From NCBI GenBank assembly GCA_965262505.1, contig CBDHFM010000030.1, forward strand, positions 4,526,001 to 4,590,000: a DNA stretch of 64,000 nt. The letters are read 5' to 3'. Position 1 is the stretch's first letter; the number at the start of each line of letters is the position of its first letter. The notes below the pieces were generated by a model, which saw only the letters and a program-made list of their open reading frames with translations, did no database searches and was not told the DNA's origin. The DNA is from JACPPO01 sp965262505. GTDB lineage: Bacteria; Acidobacteriota; Vicinamibacteria; Vicinamibacterales; UBA2999. Shown one piece after another: positions 45,770 to 54,035 of the stretch. The translations under genes were made by a program, and so were the position numbers.

Positions 45770-47072
45770 GAGCATGTAAGGAAATAACTGCTTGTACTGT
45801 TGATCGGCGAGTAGTACGCTGCGCCCGTGGAGGTGGCCACCCTGCGGGCAAAGCATGCAGCGCTGGCGCCCGTGCTCACGGAGCGATCGCGCCGGGTGTG
45901 GGCGGCGACTGAGGCCCAGGCGATCGGTTATGGCGGCACGGCGCTGGTCGCCCGAGCCACGGGTATCGCGACATCGACCATCCAGCGCGGTTTGCGTGAA
46001 TTGACGGCGGACGAGCCGCTCGCGGGCGGCCGGACGCGAAGGGCGGGCGGCGGCCGCAAGCGCGCGATCGATCTCGACGCGACGCTGCTGCGCGATTTGG
46101 ATGCGTTGGTTGAGCCGACCGCCCCCGGCGATCCCGACTCGCCGCTGCGGTGGACGTGCCAGAGCGCACGGACGTTGGCGGTGGCGCTCGACGGTCTGGG
46201 CCACCGCGTCAGCCACACGGTGGTCGCCGAGTTGTTGCACGGACTGGGCTACAGCCTGCAGGGCAACGCCAAGACTCGTGAGGGCCGCCAGCATGTCGAT
46301 CGGGACGCGCAGTTTCGGTACATCGCCCGGCGCGTGCGACGCGCGCAACGGCAACAGCAGCCGACGATTTCGGTGGACACCAAGAAGAAGGAGCTGGTCG
46401 GCGCGTTCAAGAACGCGGGCCGCACCTGGCGCCCGGCGAAGACGCCGCAGCGGGTACAGGTCCACGACTTCGTGATCCCGGCCACCGCCACCACGGGCGG
46501 GAAGGCCATTCCGCATGGCATCTACGATCTGCATCGCAACGAAGGCTGGGTGCGTGTCGGGATCGATCACGACACCGCGAGCTTCGCGGTACGGTCGATC
46601 CAGCGTTGGTGGCAGCACATGGGTCGCCCGGCGTATCGACAAGCCCAGTCGCTGTTGATCACGGCGGATGCAGGCGGGAGCAACGGGGCGCGCCTCCGGT
46701 TGTGGAAGTGGGAACTGCCGCGTCTGGCCAATCGGACGGGCTTGGTGATCACGGTCTGTCACTTTCCGCCGGGTACGAGCAAGTGGAACAAGATCGAGCA
46801 TCGGGTGTTCTCGCACATCGCGATGAATTGGCGCGGCACCCCACTCGTCGACTTGGCCACGATCGTGAGCCTCATTGGCTCGACGCACAGTCGGTCCGGA
46901 CTCCGCGTTCGGTCGGAACTCGACCGCGGCCCATACCCGGGTGGCCTCACCGTCACCGATGCGCAGCTGGCGACGGTACGCCTCGAGCGGCATCGCTTTC
47001 ACGGCGACTGGAACTACACGATCCATCCCGCTGCTCCGAGAACACAAAAGTCAGTAATTGTCTGACAAGCCC
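45770..47072 (+). mobile_element. ISAzo13-family insertion sequence, copy 1
   Basis: The ends GAGCATGTAAGGAAATAACTG (from 45770) and, inverted, GGGCTTGTCAGACAATTACTG (to 47072) match at most positions. It begins two bases after the IS630 end and is flanked by TA on both sides. It is almost identical to the inverted copy at 47355-48657; the transposases differ by one residue (His versus Tyr in AIPHGIYDL). Confidence 0.85.
45827..47065 (+). CDS. ISAzo13-family transposase, copy 1
   Basis: A 412-residue transposase. The N-terminal part has VWAATEAQAIGYGGTALVARATGIATSTIQRGL, a helix-turn-helix, and GGGRKRAIDLD. The catalytic core shows TISVDTKKKELVGAFKN, SLLITADAGGSNGARLRLW and VCHFPPGTSKWNKIEHRVFSHI, giving a D-D-E arrangement. 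The frame is intact, so the element may be active. Confidence 0.9.
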   Translation: MEVATLRAKHAALAPVLTERSRRVWAATEAQAIGYGGTALVARATGIATSTIQRGLRELTADEPLAGGRTRRAGGGRKRAIDLDATLLRDLDALVEPTAPGDPDSPLRWTCQSARTLAVALDGLGHRVSHTVVAELLHGLGYSLQGNAKTREGRQHVDRDAQFRYIARRVRRAQRQQQPTISVDTKKKELVGAFKNAGRTWRPAKTPQRVQVHDFVIPATATTGGKAIPHGIYDLHRNEGWVRVGIDHDTASFAVRSIQRWWQHMGRPAYRQAQSLLITADAGGSNGARLRLWKWELPRLANRTGLVITVCHFPPGTSKWNKIEHRVFSHIAMNWRGTPLVDLATIVSLIGSTHSRSGLRVRSELDRGPYPGGLTVTDAQLATVRLERHRFHGDWNYTIHPAAPRTQKSVIV

Positions 47073-47354
47073 TAAGGCTGTTGGACAAGACGGCCGGTAA
47101 GACACTCTTATCATCGCCCTCGACCCTTGATGTCGTAAGTCTTTTCCAGAGCCTTGAGCACCAACGTCAGCATGGATTTGTCTTCATGGAGGGCGCGAGT
47201 CTTCAGGGCTTTGTGAATCGAGCGTGGAAAGTTGTAGGTGGCTCTGATAGAGCCTTCGGGCGGTACGCCCTTCTTCCGCTTGGCTACTACTGGCGTGTTG
47301 TCCGCGCTCTTGGCCGTTGCGGCGCCCCCGATAAAACTGTCAACGTCGAACTTA

Positions 47355-48657
47355 GGGCTTGTCAGACAATTACTGACTTTTGTGTTCTCGGAGCAGCGGG
47401 ATGGATCGTGTAGTTCCAGTCGCCGTGAAAGCGATGCCGCTCGAGGCGTACCGTCGCCAGCTGCGCATCGGTGACGGTGAGGCCACCCGGGTATGGGCCG
47501 CGGTCGAGTTCCGACCGAACGCGGAGTCCGGACCGACTGTGCGTCGAGCCAATGAGGCTCACGATCGTGGCCAAGTCGACGAGTGGGGTGCCGCGCCAAT
47601 TCATCGCGATGTGCGAGAACACCCGATGCTCGATCTTGTTCCACTTGCTCGTACCCGGCGGAAAGTGACAGACCGTGATCACCAAGCCCGTCCGATTGGC
47701 CAGACGCGGCAGTTCCCACTTCCACAACCGGAGGCGCGCCCCGTTGCTCCCGCCTGCATCCGCCGTGATCAACAGCGACTGGGCTTGTCGATACGCCGGG
47801 CGACCCATGTGCTGCCACCAACGCTGGATCGACCGTACCGCGAAGCTCGCGGTGTCGTGATCGATCCCGACACGCACCCAGCCTTCGTTGCGATGCAGAT
47901 CGTAGATGCCATACGGAATGGCCTTCCCGCCCGTGGTGGCGGTGGCCGGGATCACGAAGTCGTGGACCTGTACCCGCTGCGGCGTCTTCGCCGGGCGCCA
48001 GGTGCGGCCCGCGTTCTTGAACGCGCCGACCAGCTCCTTCTTCTTGGTGTCCACCGAAATCGTCGGCTGCTGTTGCCGTTGCGCGCGTCGCACGCGCCGG
48101 GCGATGTACCGAAACTGCGCGTCCCGATCGACATGCTGGCGGCCCTCACGAGTCTTGGCGTTGCCCTGCAGGCTGTAGCCCAGTCCGTGCAACAACTCGG
48201 CGACCACCGTGTGGCTGACGCGGTGGCCCAGACCGTCGAGCGCCACCGCCAACGTCCGTGCGCTCTGGCACGTCCACCGCAGCGGCGAGTCGGGATCGCC
48301 GGGGGCGGTCGGCTCAACCAACGCATCCAAATCGCGCAGCAGCGTCGCGTCGAGATCGATCGCGCGCTTGCGGCCGCCGCCCGCCCTTCGCGTCCGGCCG
48401 CCCGCGAGCGGCTCGTCCGCCGTCAATTCACGCAAACCGCGCTGGATGGTCGATGTCGCGATACCCGTGGCTCGGGCGACCAGCGCCGTGCCGCCATAAC
48501 CGATCGCCTGGGCCTCAGTCGCCGCCCACACCCGGCGCGATCGCTCCGTGAGCACGGGCGCCAGCGCTGCATGCTTTGCCCGCAGGGTGGCCACCTCCAC
48601 GGGCGCAGCGTACTACTCGCCGATCAACAGTACAAGCAGTTATTTCCTTACAGGCTC
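47355..48657 (-). mobile_element. ISAzo13-family insertion sequence, copy 2 (inverted)
   Basis: The same ends as copy 1 in the opposite orientation: GGGCTTGTCAGACAATTACTG starts at 47355 and the complement of GAGCCTGTAAGG ends at 48657. Direct TTA repeats flank it (47352-47354 and 48658-48660). It inserted exactly at the parA stop codon. Copies 1 and 2 are 282 bases apart in head-to-head repeat and could behave as a composite unit. Confidence 0.9.
47362..48600 (-). CDS. ISAzo13-family transposase, copy 2
   Basis: A 412-residue protein identical to copy 1 except Tyr for His in KAIPYGIYDLHRN. Catalytic segments TISVDTKKKEL, LLITADAGGSNG and PGTSKWNKIEHRVF are intact. Near identity suggests that the two copies arose recently. 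Confidence 0.9.
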   Translation of the reverse strand: MEVATLRAKHAALAPVLTERSRRVWAATEAQAIGYGGTALVARATGIATSTIQRGLRELTADEPLAGGRTRRAGGGRKRAIDLDATLLRDLDALVEPTAPGDPDSPLRWTCQSARTLAVALDGLGHRVSHTVVAELLHGLGYSLQGNAKTREGRQHVDRDAQFRYIARRVRRAQRQQQPTISVDTKKKELVGAFKNAGRTWRPAKTPQRVQVHDFVIPATATTGGKAIPYGIYDLHRNEGWVRVGIDHDTASFAVRSIQRWWQHMGRPAYRQAQSLLITADAGGSNGARLRLWKWELPRLANRTGLVITVCHFPPGTSKWNKIEHRVFSHIAMNWRGTPLVDLATIVSLIGSTHSRSGLRVRSELDRGPYPGGLTVTDAQLATVRLERHRFHGDWNYTIHPAAPRTQKSVIV

Positions 48658-48778
48658 TTAGGCTTTGGGGGTGTTTTCATCGTCATAGATTCCGAGTTCA
48701 CGAGCTAGTTGATAAAGTTCTTGAGCCGCCTTCCCTTCTGGTTCCCACTCCCCCACCCCCGAGTGTGAGCGAAACTTA
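48658..48778 (-). pseudogene. C-terminal remnant of a plasmid ParA ATPase gene
   Basis: The minus-strand frame reads GVGEWEPEGKAAQELYQLARELGIYDDE and ends at TAA (48658-48660). The pattern G-x-V-x-E-x-x-P-x-GKAA-x-E-x-x-x-L is typical of the final segment of ParA-type partition ATPases. About 40 residues remain; the rest was lost where the IS256 element begins near 48779. The overlap with the ribbon-helix-helix gene downstream supports the call. Confidence 0.6.
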
Positions 48779-50174
48779 GTTGGAAATTGAAGCGGCTCCA
48801 AACCCTGTGGTTTGATGACGTTGCGAGACGAACATCACGCCACGAGAGAAAGGAGCCGAGATGAGCCGTGTCCTACGATCGGTCAGGAAGCGCAAGAAAG
48901 GTCGCACGTTGGGCGCGGTCGACGTCATCGACCGAGAGGGGTACGCGGAGCTGGAGGTCGATGCCAAGGTGGAATTGATCCGGTCCTTGATTCCGCTGGG
49001 GTTGCTGCACATCGAGGAATGGCTCGACGAGGAAGTGCCCGCGCTGGCTGGCGAACGCGACGCCCGCAAAGACCCGTCAGTCGGCGGGCGCCGTCATGGG
49101 AGCCACCCCGGGACGGTCGGGTTGGCCGGCCAGCGCGTGCCGATGCGCGTGCCCCGGATTCGCCATGTCACGGAGCGCGAGATTCCACGGCGGTCGTACG
49201 AAGCGCTGCATGGCGATCGCGCCGTCAATGACCTGTTGTTGAGGCGCGTGCTGTATGGGATCTCGTGCCGCAACTACGCGGCGGCCGCCGAGGCGATTCC
49301 CGGGGCGATCGGCCTGTCGGGGTCGACGGTGTCCCGCGCGTTCATTCAGGCCAGCGCGACGAAACTCCGCGAACTCCAGGAGCGGGACCTCTCCGGGGAG
49401 GACGTTGTGGCCCTCGTGCTGGACGGCAAGACGTTCGCCGAGGCGACGATGGTCGTCGCGCTGGGCATCACGATGACGGGGGACAAACGGTTCCTGGGCT
49501 TTGTCGAGACGGACACCGAGAACGAGCAGGTGTTGACCCCGTTCCTCCGGTCCTTGGTCGAGCGGGGCCTCGATGTTTCCCAGGGGCTTCTGGTGATCGT
49601 CGATGGCGGCAAGGGGCTCCGGGCGGCCGTGCGGAAGGCCTTCCGCCACCGCGCCCTGGTGCAACGGTGTCAAGGGCACAAGCGCGAGAACGTGGTGAGT
49701 TACCTGGCCAAGCGTGAGCAGCCGGTGTGGCGGCAGCGTCTCCAGCGCGCCTACAACCGTCCGGAGTACGACGAGGCCCTCGCCGCCCTCCAGTCGCTCC
49801 AGCATGAGCTGGAGGATCGGAACCAATCGGCGGCCGGCAGTCTGGCGGAAGGCCTGGACGAGACCCTGACGTTGCATCGCCTCGGCGTGTATGGCGTGCT
49901 GGGCCGGTCGCTGAAGACGACGAACGGCCTCGAGTCCATCAACGCGCTCATTGAGGAGCGCTGTGCGAAGGTCGATCACTGGCAGAACTCAAGTCAACGC
50001 CAGCGCTGGCTCGCCACGGCGCTCCTGGACATCGAGCCGCGTCTACGCAAGGTGATGGGCTACCGGCACCTGCCCAGGCTTCGTGACGCATTGAAGCGAG
50101 AGTTGAAGATCGACACGACGACATCGAAGACCAAAGCCGCGTAAGCAATCAGGAGTCGCGGAGAGTTTCAACTA
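48779..50174 (+). mobile_element. IS256-family insertion sequence A
   Basis: The ends share TAGTTGgAAaT at the left (near 48777-48800) and its inverse AgTTTcAACTA at the right (50163-50174), followed inward by CG-CTCC. No flanking target duplication was found, so the element may have been joined to its present neighbours by deletion. It truncates the ParA gene. Confidence 0.7.
48861..50144 (+). CDS. IS256-family transposase A
   Basis: A 427-residue mutator-type transposase. It shows GGRRHGSHPGTVGLAGQRVPMRVPRIRH, LLLRRVLYGISCRNYAAAAEA, the first Asp in VVALVLDGKTFAEATMVVALG, the second in LLVIVDGGKGLRAAV, the RCQGHKRENVVSYL segment and the Glu in GRSLKTTNGLESINALIEER. The frame is intact. Confidence 0.9.
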   Translation: MSRVLRSVRKRKKGRTLGAVDVIDREGYAELEVDAKVELIRSLIPLGLLHIEEWLDEEVPALAGERDARKDPSVGGRRHGSHPGTVGLAGQRVPMRVPRIRHVTEREIPRRSYEALHGDRAVNDLLLRRVLYGISCRNYAAAAEAIPGAIGLSGSTVSRAFIQASATKLRELQERDLSGEDVVALVLDGKTFAEATMVVALGITMTGDKRFLGFVETDTENEQVLTPFLRSLVERGLDVSQGLLVIVDGGKGLRAAVRKAFRHRALVQRCQGHKRENVVSYLAKREQPVWRQRLQRAYNRPEYDEALAALQSLQHELEDRNQSAAGSLAEGLDETLTLHRLGVYGVLGRSLKTTNGLESINALIEERCAKVDHWQNSSQRQRWLATALLDIEPRLRKVMGYRHLPRLRDALKRELKIDTTTSKTKAA

Positions 50175-50190
50175 GGAATGGGCTTGACTC

Positions 50191-50217
50191 GTCTCAGCTA
50201 TCTTGGCAGGGAGGGCA
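50191..50217. repeat. 27-base sequence shared with 60465-60491 (inverted)
   Basis: The reverse complement of these bases (TGCCCTCCCTGCC then AAGATAGCTGAGAC) occurs exactly at 60465-60491, at the end of an IS256-family fragment. It is probably a leftover IS end that truncated the secreted-protein fragment next to it. Confidence 0.6.
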
Positions 50218-50453
50218 TTGGCGTTGGTGGCGGCGTTCCATGTCAGCTTCATCGTGCCGTCGTCACTGATCATGGTGGCGCCGTCGCCACTGATCGCCGA
50301 GAGTTCTAGCGGCACGGTGGGCGTCTGCGCGCGCGCGGCCGTGGGGAGCGCGAGCAGCACGCACGCGAGGCCTCCCGCCGCCAGGCGCTGGAGCGCGCGC
50401 CCTCGGCGGGACGCCTCACACCGATGGAGATCATCAGTGCGCATTGGGCTCAT
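50218..50453 (-). pseudogene. N-terminal fragment of an exported protein
   Basis: ATG 50453 (or 50444) opens SPMRTDDLHRCEASRRGRALQRL, followed by a signal peptide (AAGGLACVLLALPTAARA, cleaved before QTPTVPLEL). A short mature part then runs ISGDGATMISDDGTMKLTWNAATNAN. The frame then enters the 27-base IS-like sequence and stops at 50172. The remainder of the host gene is missing. The function is unknown. Confidence 0.5.
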
Positions 50454-50923
50454 GCTTGAGCACGGAATGCTGCGGTTACTGAAGTCAACTCGCACATGAT
50501 CACCCATGACTTATCTGACCGTCCTTATCGGAGTGAGGCACGACTAAGAGTAGGTGTCGCCTCGTTGTGGCCAGACATCACGCGCTGGCAGTGGCGCCTC
50601 AGCCACGGATCGAGATTCTCAAGGGTGAACTTCCCCGCCACGGACAGCCCAGAAATGAAGGCGCCGGTGGTCTTGGCGCTCGCGGTGAGGCGTATGCCGT
50701 TGATCGCCAGAAACGTGCACGTCGCGGCAAAGGCCGTGCGTTGGTTGCCGGCGATAAACGGGTGGCTCTGGACGAGGCTCTCCCACAGGGCGGCGGCTTC
50801 TTCGATATCATTCAGTGTAGTGGCCGGTTTGCGGCCGATAGAGCGCCGCCTTGAGCAAACCGACGTCCCGAACGCCTGACACTCCGCCATAGCGTGCAAT
50901 CTGGTCCGCATGTATCGCCAGGA

Positions 50924-52356
50924 GGGGATGTCCCACTGACTGTTGAAAATTGAAGCGGCGGCTCCGTCACTGCTCGTGATAGACGAGTGGTGACCAAACC
51001 GAGGCAACACGCCTCACAGCAAAGGAGCCGCCATGAAGAAGTCTCGCACAGCCGGCCCGTCTCGCGTTGTTGAATCTCCCACCGTCCGATCCCTCCCGCT
51101 CGTGGACGTCCTGGAGGACACGAAGGCCGCGCTCTTCGCGTTGATGGTGCAGTCAGGTCTCCAGGTACTCGATGCGCTGCTCGAGGAGGACCGCACGGCG
51201 TTGTGCGGCCCGCGGTACGCTCATCACGCCGACCGCCACGCCTCGCGGGCGGGCACCGTGCCCAGCGAGGTCGTCCTCGGGGGCCGGAAGGTCGCCATGC
51301 AGCGGCCCCGCGTGCGGGCCGAGGGCCGCGAAGTCCCGCTGCCGACCTTCCAGGCGGTGGCCCAGGCCGATCCCCTGAATCGCCGCGTCGTTGAGCAGAT
51401 GCTGGTGGGCGTGGCGACCCGTCACTATGCGCGAAGTCTTGAGTCGGTGCCGGCGGGGGTCGTAAGTCGCGGCACGAGCAAGAGCAGCGTCAGCCGGCGA
51501 TTCGTGGCGAAGACCACGGCCCAGCTCCGGGCGTGGCAATCCGCGCCGCTGGACGGTCTCGACCTCGTGGCGCTGCTCATCGACGGCGTGCATATCGGCG
51601 AGCACTGCCTCGTGGTGGCCCTTGGGATCGCCGCAGACGGGCAGAAACACGCGCTCGGCCTGTGGGAGGGCGCCACCGAGAACACCGCCGTGTGTCAGAG
51701 CTTGCTGGCGAATCTGCAGAGCCGGGGCCTGCGCACCGACCGCAGCCTGCTCGTGATCCTCGATGGCGCGCCGGCCCTGCACAAAGCCACGCGGGCGGTC
51801 TTCGGCGCGGCCGCGCTCATCCAGCGGTGCCAGGTCCACAAGCTCCGCAACATCCTGGACCACCTACCGGAGCGGCAGCGACCGTGGGTGCAGGCGATCG
51901 TGCGACGCGCCTATCTGGCGACCGACGTGAAGACGGCGACGCGGCTGCTCACCACTCTCGCCACGCGCCTGGACGAGGTCTATCCCAGCGCCGCCGGCAG
52001 CGTGCGCGAAGGACTCGACGAGACCCTGACGGTCCTCACGCTGCACCTCTCGGCGCGACTCCAGCGATCGCTCGCGACCACGAATGCCGCCGAGAGTCTG
52101 CTGAGCCGCACCCGCCACGTGACGCGGAACGTGAAACGGTGGCGTGGCGGACAGATGATGCTGCGGTGGGTGGCGGCCGGTGTCCTCGAAGCCGTCAAGG
52201 GTTTCAGGCGCGTCAAGGGATGCGCTGACATGCCCCGCCTGGTGACGGCCCTGCGGGCGCGTGATCAACGTCTCGGCATCGGGGGCTCAGTGGCGAACGT
52301 CGCGTAGAATCTCAACCGAGCCGCCGCCGAGTTTCAACAGCGCACGGGACATCCCC
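50924..52356 (+). mobile_element. IS256-family insertion sequence B, copy 1
   Basis: The 1,433-base element ends in GGGGATGTCCC at the left and its inverse GGGACATCCCC at the right, with further inner similarity (GTTGAAA then GCGGCGGCTC). The 8-base direct repeat CGCCAGGA flanks it (50916-50923 and 52357-52364), proving insertion into the doc gene. A second, nearly identical copy lies inverted at 58671-60103. Confidence 0.96.
51033..52307 (+). CDS. IS256-family transposase B, copy 1
   Basis: A 424-residue intact transposase. Catalytic segments are LDLVALLIDGVHIGEHCLVVALG (Asp), LLVILDGAPALHKATRAVF (Asp), RCQVHKLRNILDHLPE and RSLATTNAAESLLSRTRHVTRNVKRW (Glu). It differs from copy 2 at one residue (ATRLL here, ATQLL there). 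Confidence 0.93.
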   Translation: MKKSRTAGPSRVVESPTVRSLPLVDVLEDTKAALFALMVQSGLQVLDALLEEDRTALCGPRYAHHADRHASRAGTVPSEVVLGGRKVAMQRPRVRAEGREVPLPTFQAVAQADPLNRRVVEQMLVGVATRHYARSLESVPAGVVSRGTSKSSVSRRFVAKTTAQLRAWQSAPLDGLDLVALLIDGVHIGEHCLVVALGIAADGQKHALGLWEGATENTAVCQSLLANLQSRGLRTDRSLLVILDGAPALHKATRAVFGAAALIQRCQVHKLRNILDHLPERQRPWVQAIVRRAYLATDVKTATRLLTTLATRLDEVYPSAAGSVREGLDETLTVLTLHLSARLQRSLATTNAAESLLSRTRHVTRNVKRWRGGQMMLRWVAAGVLEAVKGFRRVKGCADMPRLVTALRARDQRLGIGGSVANVA

Positions 52357-52655
52357 CGCCAGGACTTCCGACAGTGTCAGGTAGTCCGTCATGACACGAG
52401 CTTCTCGTAGAGGTCGCCGTACTTGTCATGACTGGCGAGATGACTAGTATCCGTGGCTGCGCCTGTTTGTGTTTGTCGATCAGATCGGTAAGCGCCTCAT
52501 CCATGAGCACCTGGGATCCGTCCCGAGTCCTGTAGAAATTGAAAATGGCGTAACCTCCTGCTGAATCTCAAACAGCAGTTCGCCGCTGATCACGGCGACG
52601 GAGGATTACGCCATGTCGGACAGTAGCACAGCCCTTTCGCCAGTTCAGTCTCTTC

Positions 52656-54035
52656 CAATGAGACATGAGCCTGAAGGGGGGATTGTTTCCAACGACACAT
52701 GAGCCTGAAGGGGAGCTGGGTCGTGGATCATCGGAGGATGATCGTGACGCTCCACACCGACCGGCTACGGACCTTGCAGCACGTTCGGGAGTTCCTTGAG
52801 GGCAACCAGGAGGTCGACCTGGTCGTGGCGACTCGAGCTGCGGCCTATGGGTTCATCGAGCAGACCCTGGGCCGGTTCGACTATGTCCACCAAGGGAAGG
52901 CTGAGAAGGGTCTGCTCCGATGTTTTCTGGCCAAGGTGACCGGGCTGTCGCGCGCCCAACTCACCCGGTTGTTGGCCCAGCATCGGGTCACCGGGAGCAT
53001 CGCCGACCGCCGCGGGGCGCCCCGACGGCCGTTCCCCCGCCGCTACACGAGCATCGACATCGGGCTTCTCGCCGAGCTCGACCGGCTCCACGGCACCTTG
53101 TCCGGGCCGGCCACGCGCAAGCTCTGTGCGCGCGTCTACCATCGCTTTGGCGACCGCCGGTTCGAACGCCTGGCCGGCATCTCCAACGGCCACCTCTACA
53201 ACCTGCGGCACTCGACCACGTATCAACGGCGCCGCGGAACCACCTCCACCCGGACGCGCCCAGTCCAGGTCGCCATTGGCGAGCGCCGTCGGCCGACGCC
53301 GTTCGGGCGCCCCGGCTATGTCCGGGTCGATTCCGTCCACCAAGCCGATCTGGATGACCTGAAAGGCCTGTACCACGTGAACTTGGTGGACGAGGTCACC
53401 CAGTTCCAGTTCATCGGCTCGGTCGAGCACCTTCATGCCGCGTGCCTGGCGCCGGTCCTCAGCGCCCTGCTCCGAGCCTTCCCCTTCACCCTCCACGGCT
53501 TTCACTCCGACAACGGCTCGGAATACGTCAACCGCACCGTCGCCGCGCTGCTCGAAGCCCTCCACATCGACGAGTTCACCAAGTCCCGAGCCCGACACAC
53601 CAACGACAACGCCCTCGTCGAGAGCAAGAACGGCTCGGTCGTCCGCAAGCACCTCGGCTACGGCCACATCCCCAGCCGCCACGCCCAACGCGTCAACGAC
53701 TTCACCCAGAACGTCCTCTCGCCCTATCTCAACTTCCACCGGCCCTGCTTCTTCCCCTCCGAGACCGTCGACGCCAAGGGCCGCCGCCGCAAGCGCTACC
53801 GCGACGCCGACATCATGACGCCCTATGAGAAGCTCAAGTCGCTCCCCGAGGCCGCCGTCTACCTCACCCCGGGGACCACCTTCCAATAGCTCGACGCCGT
53901 CGCCTTCGCCCTGAGCGACAATGATGCCGCGCGCGCCCTGCACGAGGCACGCGCACGGCTATTCCGGTCTATTGACCCGGCTGCCTGACATGTCCGGCTC
54001 ATCGATCCGCTTCAGGCTCATTTCTGGATTGGAAA
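52656..54035 (+). mobile_element. rve-type insertion sequence nested in IS256 C
   Basis: The inverse of the right end reads CCAATCCAGAAATGAGCCTG (from 54035). The left side has two tandem copies of the matching end: CCAATGAGACATGAGCCTG (from 52656) and CCAACGACACATGAGCCTG (from 52689), 33 bases apart. The element splits the IS256 C transposase between SPVQSL and ERTVLQF. No target duplication is obvious. Confidence 0.8.
52738..53889 (+). CDS. Integrase-core (rve) transposase, IS481-like
   Basis: The product has about 383 residues from ATG 52738 (ATG 52699 is also in frame, but its leader is part of the terminal repeat). An N-terminal HTH-like part (GLLRCFLAKVTGLSRAQLTRLLAQHR) precedes an rve core: YVRVDSVHQADLDDLKGLYHVNLVDEVTQFQFIGSVE, FHSDNGSEYVNRTVAALLEAL and HTNDNALVESKNGSVVRKHLG, giving D-D-E. 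The frame is intact. IS481 placement is tentative. Confidence 0.82.
   Translation: MIVTLHTDRLRTLQHVREFLEGNQEVDLVVATRAAAYGFIEQTLGRFDYVHQGKAEKGLLRCFLAKVTGLSRAQLTRLLAQHRVTGSIADRRGAPRRPFPRRYTSIDIGLLAELDRLHGTLSGPATRKLCARVYHRFGDRRFERLAGISNGHLYNLRHSTTYQRRRGTTSTRTRPVQVAIGERRRPTPFGRPGYVRVDSVHQADLDDLKGLYHVNLVDEVTQFQFIGSVEHLHAACLAPVLSALLRAFPFTLHGFHSDNGSEYVNRTVAALLEALHIDEFTKSRARHTNDNALVESKNGSVVRKHLGYGHIPSRHAQRVNDFTQNVLSPYLNFHRPCFFPSETVDAKGRRRKRYRDADIMTPYEKLKSLPEAAVYLTPGTTFQ

Larger units (their letters stand above)
47111..48680 (-). pseudogene. Ribbon-helix-helix partition-type gene split by ISAzo13 copy 2
   Basis: Joining 48680-48658 to 47351-47111 and counting the duplicated target TTA once gives an uninterrupted frame: MKTPPKPKFDVDSFIGG, a basic linker (VVAKRKKGVPPEG), then SIRATYNFPRSIHKALKTRALHEDKSMLTLVLKALEKTYDIK, a ribbon-helix-helix fold, 88 residues in total. 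Its first codons overlap the 3' end of the parA fragment. This arrangement is that of ParF/ParG-type plasmid partition cassettes, where the second gene encodes the centromere-binding protein. The insertion removes the first eight codons from the rest. Confidence 0.72.
50525..52392 (-). pseudogene. doc: Doc/Fic-type toxin gene split by an IS256 element
   Basis: Joining 52392-52365 to 50923-50525, with the 8-base target counted once, gives MTDYLTLSEVLAIHADQIARYGG then VSGVRDVGLLKAALYRPQTGHY, the Doc N-terminus. After a frameshift near 50810 it continues DIEEAAALWESLVQSHPFIAGNQRTAFAATCTFLAINGIRL. Doc toxins phosphorylate EF-Tu. The Fic motif here is HPFIAGNQR: the acidic residue usual at the fifth position is Ala. 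ATG 52392 overlaps the antitoxin stop as ATGA. Insertion plus frameshift make it inactive. Confidence 0.85.

Noticed and set aside
47073..47354. Stand-alone cargo gene of a functional composite transposon
   Set aside because: The 282 bases hold only the 3' part of a gene whose start lies on the other side of copy 2, so this is an interrupted host gene rather than selected cargo.
52765..53943. A 392-codon minus-strand frame within the rve element
   Set aside because: It is antisense to the intact transposase with its DDE motif; composition is that of a shadow frame.
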